A DNA stretch of 64,000 bases from Topomyia yanbarensis (taxonomy: Eukaryota; Arthropoda; Insecta; Diptera; Culicidae), in NCBI RefSeq assembly GCF_030247195.1, contig NC_080671.1, forward strand, positions 413,178,044-413,242,043, written 5' to 3'. A model generated the notes under the pieces. It searched no databases. It saw nothing but the letters and a program-made list of their open reading frames with translations, and was not told where the DNA came from. Positions within the stretch are counted from its first letter, which is position 1. Each line of letters begins with the position of its first letter. Positions 49,340 through 60,774 of the stretch are shown piece by piece. The position numbers and the translations under genes are program-made.

Positions 49340-50854
49340 TTATGTTATTGTTCACTAATATGTTACACTTTATGTTCGATTTTTCATTTTGTATTCTTCC
49401 TTTTTCACCACTTACTCTTCATTCTTCATCTTGAAATCTATTACTCATGTTTCACTGTGTATTTTTCCTTCCGTACTGTACTCTCTCAATCTTATCTCTT
49501 CATTCTCTACTCTACTCTTATCATTCTTTTATTCTTCACTGTTCACTCTTCATTTTCAGCTTTTCTAGCTTCACACCCCACGCAACACTCCCTTCTCTTC
49601 TTATTAGAATCTTCACTCTACGCAACTGTTCTCATTTTCCCTTTCTATCAAAGTTAATTTTTACTTACTTTTAATTTAATTTAAATTTAATTTCAACCAT
49701 GAGTGGGCTAGTAAATCCTTACAGAGTTTTCATCAATACAACGAACAAACCAATATTTCGAACCAAACCAGTACCATGCGTTCGAGAGCATGGAAAGCAA
49801 GCTACAAGCATAAAAATGACACATCGGTTCAACAAAGTCAGCCCAATGTTTTCTTATTCGTGTAGGGTTATTAGTTGAAATTTTGTAGATGAAATATTTG
49901 ATTTGGCAAGCGATCTGCACTAGCATCCTCCTGTCAACAAGAAAACTGAAACCCGAAAGTTAAAATAGCTTTCCTCCAGTTGTAAAAAATTTACCGTATT
50001 TTCAGTGTGACTAAACTAAAAATATTTAAGTGAAGGGTTTCAACGGATTTCAAAAATTCTGAAGAAATTGAGAAATTCTGCTAATTTAAATGGAACGTCC
50101 GTCAACTATAGAGAATTCATCGCTTTTTAGCATATTATGAATAGTTTGATTGATACTTAATTGAATAACCCGTTGAATAACCAATAAAAAAAATTTTTGG
50201 GCTAAATAATATGACCAACGGTCAATTTATAATACATAAACATTCGAAAATAAATGCATTGAACACATCACCTAAAGTTATTCATATACAATGGTGGACG
50301 TGGACGTAGTCCAATCCTTATGTTATCGCCTCTAATATTCATCCCAAGTGAACTAGTAAACTTCCAAAAGGAAAACAAATTATGGTAATTAGTTTGAAAA
50401 CAAAATAGTGCAGATAACTTCTTCACTGCTTTGCACCCGGCTCTTTCTGGAAAAAGGTAATCTCTGAAGTAGCCTATTTTGAAACAGGTACCTAATCGAA
50501 CCTCTGCAGCGAAAATTTCATGAGCAAGCTAAAGTCGAGGCTTAGAACAATGTTACTATATGCAAATAAAATTTAAAAAGGACCCATGGCTGGTAGTTAC
50601 TTTTTCGGAAAAAATACTAAATATTTCGTTTAAAAAGCAATGTTGGTAAATATGAACAAACTATATTTCAAAAGTTTCGTGTTCCACAATTATCTTGATT
50701 ATTTTCATTATTTGTAGCCACTAAATAAAAAAAATCTGACAAGACATAAATGCAAACTATACGAGTGAAGAACGAATCGATGATAACCTAATACGGTTAA
50801 CGCACAGACACTCACATACACCACACAATTAACCCGGTGAAAATCCCCACTCAC
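49340..50854. other. Dipeptidase intron, right of the heptamer array
   Basis: The first 350 bp are pyrimidine-rich and look like decayed array (TTCATTCTC, TCTTATCATTC). The rest is AT-rich intron up to the exon B donor. No other feature seen. Confidence 0.55.
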
Positions 50855-51252
50855 CAATCGCTTCAGCACGTGATCCGGCACGTTCCGCGAGCTATTGCAG
50901 ATGGCGTGGGCCGACGAGTGGGAGAAGATGACGGGCGCCTTGGAGGTGGCCAACGCGTCCAGCATCGTTGGGACCGATACGTGGGACAGATCCACGATCA
51001 TCCCGAGCCGGTTCATCTCAGTGACCACCAGCGTGCCGAAGTGCGACAGGCCCCCGATGTGGGGAACCCGTCCCGGTTCATCAACTTTGCAGCAATCGGC
51101 CCACGGTGTGTTGCAGGTGTGCGTCAGGGTGAGATACCGGGCACCGAGCTGGTAGAATGTCCGCAGCACACCCAAACTGGTTCCGATCGAGTGGCCACCC
51201 TCGATTCCGATTAGACTGGCCAGCTTGCCGGACCGGTGGCTCTCCGCGATGC
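50855..51252 (-). CDS. Membrane dipeptidase, internal exon B (catalytic core)
   Basis: The largest visible exon is 398 bp and codes 132 complete codons. It contains most of the zinc centre known for this family: the bridging glutamate in [10 protein letters not shown], the histidine in [15 protein letters not shown], the zinc histidine in MIVDLSHVS, and the zinc histidine in [20 protein letters not shown]. All the expected residues are present, so this exon looks functional. The acceptor is CCGGCAG above 51252. The donor is GTGAGT below 50855, giving phases 1 in and 0 out. An open frame runs past the donor into the intron, but the protein stops resembling the family at the GTGAGT, which fixes the exon end. 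The next exon is 19 kb away, across the giant satellite arrays. Confidence 0.95.
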
Positions 51253-51327
51253 CTGCCGGAGAATGGCGGCACGATAAGGATAAGTTGTTGAGATTTGGAA
51301 AATTTAATTAAATTTTTGATTACTTAC

Positions 51328-51460
51328 CGTCGGCTGTCGTCACCAGAGCCATGTGCTGCGGGTAAAGATTCACTAATCTGCGTATTAAGTCTATCTGTTC
51401 TAACGTTAGCTGCACGGCGTCCAGGTGCTGCGAGGAGCAGGGCGCATATGCTGACCAGAA
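51328..51460 (-). CDS. Membrane dipeptidase, internal exon A
   Basis: This 133-bp exon encodes 44 residues, beginning FWSAYAPCSSQHLDAVQLT and ending LVTTAD, plus the first base of a glycine codon. The family landmark is the FWSAY-PC segment followed by the AVQLTLEQID helix. The acceptor is TTTCAG just above 51460 and the donor is GTAAGT just below 51328. The exon starts in phase 0 and leaves in phase 1. The intron after it (51253-51327) is only 75 bp, normal for a dipteran. The preceding exon, which should carry the first zinc-binding HxD motif, was not found up to the window end. Confidence 0.93.
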
Positions 51461-52716
51461 CTGAAACGATAGAAGCATATCCGATGGTCAAATGATAATT
51501 TTAAGCAATCGCACAATGGGTGGCTCCTTGGAAATCACGAACAGGTCGTAAATCTTGCAGCAAACACCAGCAAACCATTTGTTGCTGACTTTTTGCTCCG
51601 TAGAAAATAGCCGAGATGATGATGGAGTGATTTACGCAACGCGCCTGTGTTTACTGAGACTGTGAGTAGATAACTGCTGGCGAATGTCCCCAGGAGGTAA
51701 ACCGGCGAATAACGGCTGTCTCCTCTGGGTGGGAAAAGCCGCTCTGAGAGGTTCATAAAATAAATAATGTCGGCAATAACAAAGTAGCTCATTGCGAAGC
51801 TGTTTTTCTTGGTCACTTCAACTTACGAGGATAGACGAATCTCTGCTGGATACGGTTTCGAAGTAGGGAGATTTTATGGCAATACCTCTTCTAGTATTTG
51901 CGAACAACATAGAGCGGCAATCGACACGTCGAGAAATTATAAGTGACCTTTTCACGAGTTAACAGATCTATCACTGCTCAGAAAAAAAAGTTCTTTTGAT
52001 TCAACTCAGTGAAATTGACCGCAACCCAAACACACCGTTTATCATAACAACAATGGCATAGCATTTAATAAAAGAAGCTCGGTCGCGTCGGTCTGTAGCA
52101 AATGGATTTCATTATCTACTGACATGACCGTAGCCTAGGATTTGAAGGTCGATCGAACCACTCCACTAATGAAGATGAAACGCTACTGGAGAGATTTTCT
52201 GCGCATGGAATCATCTTTTCACGAAAAAAGAAACTATACCTCGAGGTCAAAGGGGAAAAAGGGAACACGAAATAAGAATGTGTGTGGATTAGAGCCATGC
52301 TGGTGAAATATTTATTGGGTTTTTTGCTTTTTTCGTCTGCAATATTTTCATAACCAGAGGATTTGGGACTTATCTTGATAATAAGATGAAACGATGGTAC
52401 AGAAAAGAGAGTATGATTCGAAAATACTACTGACATACATAATGGCTGCTTCGTTTTCCGATAACTGTTTTGACATATTTCTAAACTTTCAATTTTAAAA
52501 ATTTCAGGAGTTGAATATTTTTTCTACAATTTGATTTGGTCATAAGTCACTAGAAGCTAGTTTTCAAAAAAATGTGTCACTACTCGTGTTGATGTGCTAC
52601 GATATTGATGCAACTATCAGCGTACATGTTGGTAAACTGGAGTTATTCGTAGTAACGTTACTTAAGTTCGACTCCTGCTAGTAGAAGACAAAAGATTAGT
52701 CCGCAAAATTTTAAGC

Positions 52717-53592
52717 CTGTTTCTTATTATGCTATATTTCACCCTAAGGAGGAAAATTTGGTAAAAACCAAAATTTCTCACTAGGGTGAAAATTTGTTGG
52801 TAAGAACCAGTCTTTGTACAGGAGGGCACAAATCCTTATTTCATACTATGTTGCGTTTCGGCTTCGCCTCTTCAGAAACCGACACTAACGTATTGTCGGA
52901 ATAGATTAGCGCCGGCTTGACGCAAATCCCTTAAAACTAAAACACACTATGTGTTTCAATCAAACGACTGATCAAACGTGATGTCCCGTTCGAGCAAAAG
53001 TTCTGTTTATGCCGATGAGACACAAGTGAAGCCGAAACTTGTCTTGGCTTAGCAGGCCTATGCGAAAGCACTATGCTATATTTCACCCTAAGGAGGAAAA
53101 TTTGGTAAAAACCAAAATTTCTCACTAGGGTGAAAATTTGTTGGTAAGAACCGTCAAGCCGGCGCTAATCTATTCCGACAATACGTTAGTGTCGGTTTCT
53201 GAAGAGGCGAAGCCGAAACGCAACATAGTATGAAATAAGGATTTGTGCCCTCCTGTACAAAGACTGGTTCTTACCAACAAATTTTCACCCTAGTGAGAAA
53301 TTTTGGTTTTTACCAAATTTTCCTCCTTAGGGTGAAATATAGCATAGTGCTTTCGCATAGGCCTGCTAAGCCAAGACAAGTTTCGGCTTCACTTGTGTCT
53401 CATCGGCATAAACAGAACTTCTGCTCGAACGGGACATCACGTTTGATCAGTCGTTTGATTGAAACACATAGTGTGTTTTAGTTTTAAGGGATTTGCGTCA
53501 AGCCGGCGCTAATCTATTCCGACAATACGTTAGTGTCGGTTTCTGAAGAGGCGAAGCCGAAACGCAACATAGTATGAAATCTGTTTCTTATT
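52717..53592. mobile_element. Foldback element with 12-bp target duplication
   Basis: CTGTTTCTTATT flanks the element at 52717-52728 and 53581-53592. The interior (852 bp) is built from three blocks P, Q and R in the order P-Q-R-P, then the complements Q'-P'-R'-Q'. It can form a hairpin with arms of about 320-340 bp around a loop of about 115 bp. The two arms differ by very few bases (one visible difference in the AAAAGTTCTG / AGAACTTCTG segment). There is no gene; the identical short ORFs in the arms are by-products. The long duplication suggests a Mutator-like foldback, but no transposase is present. Confidence 0.85.
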
Positions 53593-53638
53593 TTTAATTC
53601 GTTTATTTAACACGTGCCAAATAAACGAATTAAAAATA
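53589..53638. repeat. Short perfect palindrome
   Basis: Arms of 20 bp (53589-53608 and 53619-53638) flank a 10-bp loop containing CACGTG. The arm TTCGTTTATTT resembles the complement of the 3' end of the I-like element, so this may be two retrotransposon tails facing each other. Confidence 0.75.
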
Positions 53639-53644
53639 GGAATA

Positions 53645-56229
53645 AGTAATCAATACCTAATTCGATATCGTTAAAAAGTAAAAAAGAAGGTAAGTTGAAA
53701 CAAAAAATGATTCATATATGGAAAGTGGGGTAAAACGGGTCTTGGAAATTAGTCCGAAGAAATACGTCGAATTTCAAAATCTCGCTAACTTAACGAAATT
53801 CAGTTTATTTTGATTTGTCTGGAAGGGTTTAGTGATGTGTTGGAAATGTATAATCGGGACATTTAAAGATATTTCTGTTTTACCTTGAAAAAATGACAAT
53901 TTTAGATACGTTATAGCTTTATGCAACAAACCAATTGGGAATAGATTTGTTTGGATAACTTTTGCGGTAAATCTAGAGCAGTCTCGTGATATTAACTTTT
54001 GAAGTCTTGAAATTCAGGCCATATTGCACATTTCAGTTCTATATTTCATTGAAAAAACGGAGGTATAGTATGATCGAAAAACTTCCTGTTGAGAAACGCA
54101 TTAGTGCACATAGTTGGTCGGCACTAAGTCAGACTGGACTAAATCGCAAAACATCAAAAAATGAGTTAATTATAATACTGGATAAAGAATTTCTTCAACT
54201 ACATTCGACTTTTACCAGATTTTAAATATGAAGCAATAAACAGGAATATATGGCAAACATTATTTTCCAATTATAAATCTAAAGGATGCTGCAATTCAAA
54301 CTTTAAACACGTTTTTCTCGAAATCAATACATTGTCACTTGGGCTGTTCTGACCTAACATTGACCAGTTGATGTAGTCTGTTTTAGGGTGACTCATATAG
54401 TAGTGATTCCTTGTTTCGGAGTTTTTGTATCCAAGCTTAAAGATATATTTAGTGGAGCAGCATGTTAGAACAGTACAACCCCAGCATCTTAGTGGATAAT
54501 GAACCTTTTTAGTCCCAAGTGTTTTCAATCTTAATTTGAAAGTAATTTTTTGCAAAACACCCTAAGTTTCTCGGTTAGATGACCAAAAAAACCGGTCATA
54601 AATTCATGGAAAAAATCACGATTTCGCGAACTGAACGATTTATCAACTGAAGCTACTAATTTCTTTGAAGAATGCATAATAAACCACGTATTCACAAAAT
54701 TTTTTCTGTTTCCAAAAAAACTAGTTTACACCAGCAATACACATATCGTAACATTCGAAAGTTTGGTTGGGTTCCCGATCAGAATGAAATAACAAGTCTA
54801 TAACAAAATGCAATTTTCGTAACAAATTGTGTTATAAATTAGGTCTCGTTAGTAGTTAAAATAACAGAAAATTATAACAAGTGACAACGCAAGATATGTT
54901 TTTGAAATATTTTTGTTATGTGTTTCTGATCGGGTTACTAGTATTGTTTCCTGGACATGTTTAGGTTTTGCTATGAATATTGTTCATAATAAGTAAGAAC
55001 TATTTCCACTAAAGAGCCGATAGTTAACCAGTGGTCATGATTTTAGGAGCTTAGTTGTGATGTACGTAATTTCTCATCACGTAACGGTGATATTTTTTCA
55101 TTAACTTACTATCGCATTTTTATGGTAGAGAAACGTGATTTATGTTTACGATTTTAGAACCTTAGTTACAATTTTCGTTTTCTATTCACAATGTTGTTTT
55201 AGCCACAAAATTAGTATCGGATTTTTCTTGATCCAACCAACAATTTGTTAGTGTTGAAAGTATCACAAAATTGAATTTAAGGGTGTACAATATTTTTCAA
55301 ATATTGCTTTATGTGACATTTGATAAGACGTGCAACCTATGCTAGGTCACTCGAAAAGTACAAAATAACAGCACCGTGTTATAAATAGTTCTTTGACGAG
55401 AAATTTTCAGGAGTTGTTGGGTGTTTAATGCAGTGAACAGAGGTTCTAGGCAAAACTTCGTCGCTTCGGTTTAAATGTAAATTGTTGTTTGTAGTTTTGT
55501 TACGGTGAGCTTGTTTTTTATATTAAAACATATTAAAAATGACATTCCAGTCAACAGCAGCTAGCCGCAATTCATGAACAGCAGCTAGCCGTAAATCATC
55601 CACATACAGAATAAAAACACAGTCACTAACACTATCCCGATTGCCGATACGCCAACCCAACAACTCACAACCATCAGCTTCCGGCCAGCCTAGAATTCTT
55701 AAGATACCAAACGGCGGCCCCAACCAGGGATAATCCCTGTTTGACCGGTTCCTCCCTTGGCCATTACTGGAATGGGTGTTTCGCAAGACTGCTCACATTC
55801 ATTGATGCAACAAAAAGCAAGCAGCAAACCCAGTACTACAGCATCAACTCCTGTTTCGGTAGGCAAATGGAACTATATTCTTGCAGCAGTTCTTTTGAAT
55901 CAGCTCAAACTGAAAAAATATTTAATGTTTTTTTATATAAGTATTTAGAACATTATTCGCGGATACCCTAAACTTACAAAGTTTAGTTCCTTTTTATGAC
56001 GAACAACGTGTTAGAGCCCTCAAAACTTCTGCCTACGCTTTCTATTCAATAAGTAAGGTTTGTAAGTATCTGGCATTAAGTATGAAAGGGGTCTCACTTA
56101 TTTAATAATTCCTTCATGTAATTCAACGTTAGAGATTTAAATTCAATGAATATTTAATTAAATATATAACTTTTGTATGTAATATAAAGAACACTCGCTG
56201 TGAAAAATGCTTTACTCCTACCTTTTAAT
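53645..56229. other. No gene recognised
   Basis: AT-rich DNA. The part near 55520-55970, next to the BEL/Pao remains, might include its 3' LTR or more 3' sequence, but I could not define ends. Confidence 0.4.
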
Positions 56230-56260
56230 CTTCCTCTTCTTCTCTTATCTGTCACCTAAT

Positions 56261-56650
56261 TCAAGGTTTATCGCGCCCAGGTAAGCCAGAATTGCTGCTG
56301 CCCAGTGGTTTTAACACTTCCCCGGCCCGTAAAACTTCTCCAGCCTCAGTACCTGGTGAAGATTTACCTTTACACATTATCTCGATCGTCGCAAGCTTAG
56401 TCACTGGTTTTCTGTACACTCTACCAACTGTACGAACCATCGCCTGCCGCACACGTCCATCTTTGCCAGTGATGACCCGATCGACCTGCCCACGTACCCA
56501 TTTGTTCCGATTGTGGTCGTCAGTGATGAACACGAGATCGCCTATCTTTAGCGGTTTGCTGTCTTCAAGCCATTTTGTGGCTCGATTCAGTGAGGGAACG
56601 TATTCCTTAAGCCATCGTCTCCACAGCTCATCCGAAATGTTAATGTCCAT
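56261..56650 (-). pseudogene. BEL/Pao integrase C-terminal domain
   Basis: The frame has DELWRRWLKEYVPSL, LKIGDLVFITDDHNRNKW and RQAMVRTVGRVYRKPVTKLA, the C-terminal domain that follows the integrase core in BEL/Pao polyproteins. It is separated from the core by the TAG and a short frame change. The frame ends at 56261, just before the purine-rich tract. Confidence 0.85.
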
Positions 56651-56851
56651 TAGTTCCGTAGCAACACCTCGTACAAAATGGTTTGGTGTAATGGCTTCGG
56701 CATCCGAGGATTCCTGCTATACATATACTAGTGGCCTACAGTTTACTATTTCTTCGGCCTCAGCAATCACGGTTAGTAGCACTTCGTCGTTCATCCTATG
56801 CCCCGCACTTAATGTTGCTATAGTTGACTTGACAGTACGCACCATACGTTC

Positions 56852-58050
56852 CTAAATGGCTCCCATATGAGGGGCAGATGGGGGATTGAAACTCCATCGT
56901 GTTCTGGCATTTGTGAATACGTTTGCACAGGACGTACCAATACGTCGAATTTGCTCTTGCAATTCTTTGTTTGCAGCCTTCAGATTTGTCCCGTTATCCG
57001 AAAAGATCGCAATTGGTGGCCCTCTACGCATCACAAATCTCCGGATGGCCATAATGCACGAGTCAGTGTTCAGCCTGTATGACACCTCTAAGTGAATGGC
57101 GCGTACAGTAAGACACGTTAAGAACACTATCCACCTCTTCTCAACGCGTCGCCCAACGGTGACTTCTACCGGACCGAAGTAATCGATCCCAACGTAGCTA
57201 AATGGCTTTAGGAATGGTGTGAGACGCTCTACTGAAAGTGGTGCCATTCTAGGAAATTGAGGCCGATATTTGTTAATTTTACACCATTGACATCTCGTCA
57301 TAGCTTTTGCCACGCACGCCCGTAAGTTCGGAATGTAAAATCTTTGCCGAATTTTATTAAACACCGTCTCTTTGTTGGCATGGCTATATAGACGATGGTA
57401 GTATTCCAGCAGACGATAAGTTACTTCATGCGTCTTTGGAAGAATGATAGGATACCTTGCGTCATATGGTATGAAATCTGCACTTTTCGTTCGCCCTTCC
57501 ATTCGCAGTACTCCAAATTCGTCTAAAAAAGGCAATGATAAATTTCGCTTGATTTCTCGATCGGCATCCATTTCTCCTTCGGCAGCTCACGGTTTTTTAA
57601 GAGTATTCCCATCTCACAAGCAAAGCCTTCACGTTGGGCAATCTTCCAGAGTACAATTTCAGCTAACGCGAACTCTTCCTGCTTTAATGGAACGGTATCA
57701 GAAAACACCGGCTGCAAAACTAGTCTTCGCACATCCGGAATAGCTTCGATGGGCAGCTGACAAGCCTTGCGGCGGCAATTGGAGATAAAGCGATAAACAC
57801 AGCATATAGTGCGTAGCAGCACATTCCAGCGAGATATACGAGTGGCATCTACAAGTGGTTCATCGACTAACTCCGTGTGAAACATGTGACATATACGCAA
57901 TTCTTCCATCGTATTTGGTGGTGGTAGATTTTGCTTTGGCCATTTGTCTTCCGAAAGATACATTAGTTGTACTCCATTAAACCAGAATCCATCTGATTCC
58001 AGACAAGGCCCCTTACCCCATTTGGTCAGGATATCAGCGATGTTCGCCAT
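56852..58050 (-). pseudogene. BEL/Pao integrase (zinc finger and DDE core), stop codon inside
   Basis: The frame at 57523-58050 covers the spacer before integrase (ADILTKWGKG, FWFNGVQLM). The next frame (56852-57571) carries the H-H-C-C zinc finger (YYHRLYSHANKETV ... TRCQWCKIN) and the integrase core with YVGIDYFGPVEV and IFSDNGTNLKAA. The core ends at PHMGAI with a TAG where the family has the tryptophan before the catalytic glutamate. This copy would make an integrase lacking its last catalytic residue. Confidence 0.87.
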
Positions 58051-58511
58051 TCGTCGATTTTAGTCTCCTGTAAAATTTCTCCAATTCTAAAGGCAACAAA
58101 AGGTTTGTATTTTCTCTGATCCGACCGGATCCACGATAAAACGTTCATGGAGTCGGTCCACAGCACACGTTTCTTCACCTTCAACTCATGATTCGATTCG
58201 ACGATATTGAGCAAGCGTGCTCCTAGGACGGCCCCTTGCAATTCCATACGAGGAATGGACAACTGTTTCAAAGGAGCGACTTTCGTTTTCGCCATGACCA
58301 ACGAGCAACGTGGACCTTCCGATGCCATAACTCGAAAGTAGGCAGCACCACCATATGCTTGTTCGCTGGCATCAACGAACACGTGTAGTTGGAGTGTGTC
58401 ATAAGCTTCAGGAGGGGCTCCACGTAAGTAGCAGCGAGGAATCCTTACATTCTCGATGACTGGGAGCACGGTCTTCCATCGGGACCAGCCTGCAAAACAT
58501 TCGTCGTCCAT
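58026..58511 (-). pseudogene. BEL/Pao RNase H domain
   Basis: The frame carries LQLHVFVDASEQAYGGAAYF (first catalytic Asp in VDAS), SIPRMELQGAVLGARLL (catalytic Glu in ELQGA) and LWTDSMNVLSWI (catalytic Asp in TDS). These are the standard Pao RNase H motifs. It overlaps the next frame (57523-58050), which continues with a shift at about 58026-58050. Confidence 0.85.
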
Positions 58512-58695
58512 TTCTTGATCCCAGTTGCAACCACTACGCCACAGGTTTTGTAGTAAAATCTTACCGTGAACGGTGCTAATAGCCCAAGCGGATCAAACAA
58601 GCTCATTACGCAACGAAGAGCAATGCGTTTTGTTGGGCGTCTGTGACATACGGGAGTAATTCATCACGGAAACTGATTGAAAAAACAAAAACATC

Positions 58696-59500
58696 CTATA
58701 TCGGTCGCCATACTATCCCCAACACTTGCTCGTTCAAACCGACTTTACCAACGTACAGCGGAATCTTCTCTTCACTCTCTGTTTCCCCCAATGCTTGCAA
58801 TAAAGTTGCTGAGTTCGAGACCCAATTGCGAATAGTAAACCCGGCCTGAGCGTGCACGTATCGAACCTGCTTTGCTCGTTCTATCGCCTCTTCGACTGTA
58901 TCGGTACTGTCAAGGTAATCGTCGACGTAGTGTCGACGAACTATAGCCTTGGCTGCAATGGGAAACCGATCAGCGTGTTGAGATGCATTCAGATTCTTTA
59001 TGTATTGGGCAGATGCGGGAGAGCAAGCTGCGCCGAAAGTAGCCACGTCCATTATATACACGTCCGGCGGAACCAAAGGGTTTGCCCGAAATAAAAAGCG
59101 CTGCGCGCCCTCCCTTATTCGAATTTGGTGATACATTTCACGTATATCCGCTCCAAACGCTACTGATCGTTCTCGAAATTGTTGAATTATAGCCGGCAAT
59201 GATGTTAGCAGATCAGGTCCAGGTAAAAGCATTGAATTTAGCGATGTACCTTTCACTTGAGCCGACGCATCCCAAACGATGCGCACTTTACCAGGCTTCT
59301 TCGGGTGAAGAACCACACTCAGGGGCAGATACCAGATTCTTTTAGAGTCTGCCAACAACAACTCATCTGCCGTAGCCTTGTGGGCATAGCGTTTTGCCTG
59401 ATAATCCTCTATATGTTGTCTTAAAATTCTGTCGAGTGAAGGATCCTTCTTGAGGCGCCGCTCGAGGCCGATGAGTCGGCTCAGAGCGGGATGTTGTAGC
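58696..59500 (-). pseudogene. BEL/Pao reverse transcriptase domain
   Basis: This is an open stretch with the classic Pao RT blocks: LSVVLHPKKPGKVRIVWDAS, FGADIREMYHQIRI, and the catalytic RRHYVDDYLDS with an intact YVDD. The frame is open from about 59500, upstream of the KRIWYLP segment, to the stop at 58696. The following connection region (MSLFDPLGLLAPFT, about 58550-58640) is in another frame. The polymerase domain looks intact, but it is embedded in a broken polyprotein. Confidence 0.88.
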
Positions 59501-60409
59501 TATCTGGTAGTTTAAAATCGTCCTGTTTCCAAAGAAGGCCTGTCTCGAATTGACCATCAACGCGCACGGTCGTACTATGCAGAAGTTCTCTAGCTCGACG
59601 ATCAGCTTCGGACTCCGGTAACTGGTTCACGGTAATTGCAGCTTCTTCCACTGAGAAATACTCTCGCATCAAGTCGTGTAACTGTTGGTTCGTGTGTCCA
59701 TAATGACAGCCAAGAAACTCCCTTATAGGTGTACTTCCTCGCGGTCCATAAATCGTCCAACCGAGCTGCAACCTAACTGCGATCGGTTCGTTGATCTTTC
59801 CTAAGCGAGAGTCGATAGGAGCCAACAAGTGAATGTTGTTGAGACCTATGAGAAGTTTAGGTTCGTCACCGACATATTCAGCTGCATACAAACCATTTAA
59901 GTGGGGATAGTGACTGACGATCTCTTCGAAGTTAATCTTCTGTTTTGGAAAATACAGTTTCTTCACCGTCCGAGCTTCATTCAATTCCATTCGATTTCGT
60001 CCATTAGATTCTGATACCTGCAGCGACAAGTACATCGACGCACACTCTTTATACTCGACACAGAAGCGCATTCTTCCTTGGATCCTTGGACGAAGCTGTA
60101 TGTCGCGCTGCCGTTTGGAAATTCATCATTGTCGACTAGCGATGAGCGCGGAATATTGTTAAAATTTCGTGGATTAGCCAACGGTATAGGATCTCGCTTC
60201 GGAGTCCCCTGGTCCTTCAGTTCCTGTCGCTTAGTAGAATATAACTGTCCTTCATTTGTTGCCATCAACAATTTTTTTTCTCCGGGATTCAATTGGGAGA
60301 ACTTGTTGCGTCCGAGCCAATCAAACACCGTTTGGCAACTGTCTTGGTTGTTGTCATTGGCAAGAAGATCGCCACCGACAGTCTCAACAACTCCCGATCG
60401 TCGGAACAA
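59481..60409 (-). pseudogene. BEL/Pao gag tail and protease-to-RT linker, frameshifted
   Basis: Two frames overlap at 59981-60071. The left-hand frame (59481-60071) has PKLLIGLNNIHLLAPIDSR and KINEPIAVRLQLGWTIYGPR, the linker typical of Pao-type polyproteins between protease and RT. The other frame (59981-60409) matches no strong domain and sits where the end of gag and the protease should be. I see no DTG or DSG type protease box. The join is in the region where the protease core should lie, suggesting an internal deletion. A further frame change occurs near 59485-59500, just before RT. Confidence 0.75.
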
Positions 60410-60595
60410 AAGAAAATGCTCTTTGCATCCAGTTCGGCTCTGCTATAAGAACAGCAGGAAAGTAGCTAAAGAAAGTGGCGGAGGGGGGGAGGTGCTAAAG
60501 CCTCCCAAAAATTACCAGAAATAAATTGCAATTTTCTTTATTATGAATTAATTTTCGCAAATTATAAAGCCAACTCGTGTAACTACGTTGAGTAG

Positions 60596-60765
60596 CGGAA
60601 CTCGACCATCTGTTTTCATAGACTTGGCGGGCGATTTTTGGTCTATAGGAATTACATGGCTGGTGTTATGATCCTATTGACAATAAGAATCCTTCCTAAT
60701 TGGGACTCGAATATACGACGACTGACTTTTAAGACCAGTGCCTTTCTTTTTTAACCATCGGACCC
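60596..60765 (-). repeat. Possible tRNA-derived SINE fragment
   Basis: On the minus strand a tRNA-like start (GGTCCGATGGTTA) is followed about 45 bp later by TATTCGAGTCCC, close to the polymerase III B box, and then by an unrelated tail. The A box is weak and the fold was not established, so this is tentative. Confidence 0.3.
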
Positions 60766-60774
60766 GATCGAACA

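Larger units (their letters stand above)
13965..51460 (-). other. Membrane dipeptidase gene span (visible part, five exons)
   Basis: Five exons in the same order as the protein run right to left on the minus strand. Exons are 51328-51460, 50855-51252, 31719-31803, 14398-14473 and 13965-14103, with introns of 75, 19051, 17245 and 294 bp. Every junction has GT and AG ends, and the phases join without a break. The encoded stretch reads as one continuous M19-family (renal-type) dipeptidase from the FWSAY region through the VPQGLEDVS region. The family is a zinc enzyme, usually anchored outside the cell by GPI, that cleaves dipeptides and processes leukotriene and glutathione breakdown products. 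The first exon(s), with signal peptide and the HxD zinc motif, and the last exon, with the GPI signal, were not found in the window. The two big introns hold nearly all the repeats described here. Confidence 0.93.
56230..60475 (-). mobile_element. Degenerate BEL/Pao LTR retrotransposon (pol region)
   Basis: On the minus strand the order is gag tail, linker, reverse transcriptase, RNase H, integrase, integrase C-terminal domain, which is the BEL/Pao gene order. The copy is broken by several frameshifts, and a stop replaces the tryptophan after the MGAI motif of integrase. Most of gag and a recognisable protease active site are missing. No pair of LTRs could be recognised. A purine-rich tract on the minus strand at about 56232-56252 could be the polypurine tract next to a 3' LTR. 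Confidence 0.88.

Noticed and set aside
51535..51816. Minus-strand ORF just upstream of dipeptidase exon A as the missing N-terminal exon
   Set aside because: Its sequence shows no HxD zinc motif or other dipeptidase feature, and it is not joined by suitable splice sites that I could see.
53245..53481. Two near-identical ORFs on opposite strands (52937-53125 and 53245-53481) as a duplicated gene
   Set aside because: They are the two arms of the foldback element, with no domain and no other support for coding.
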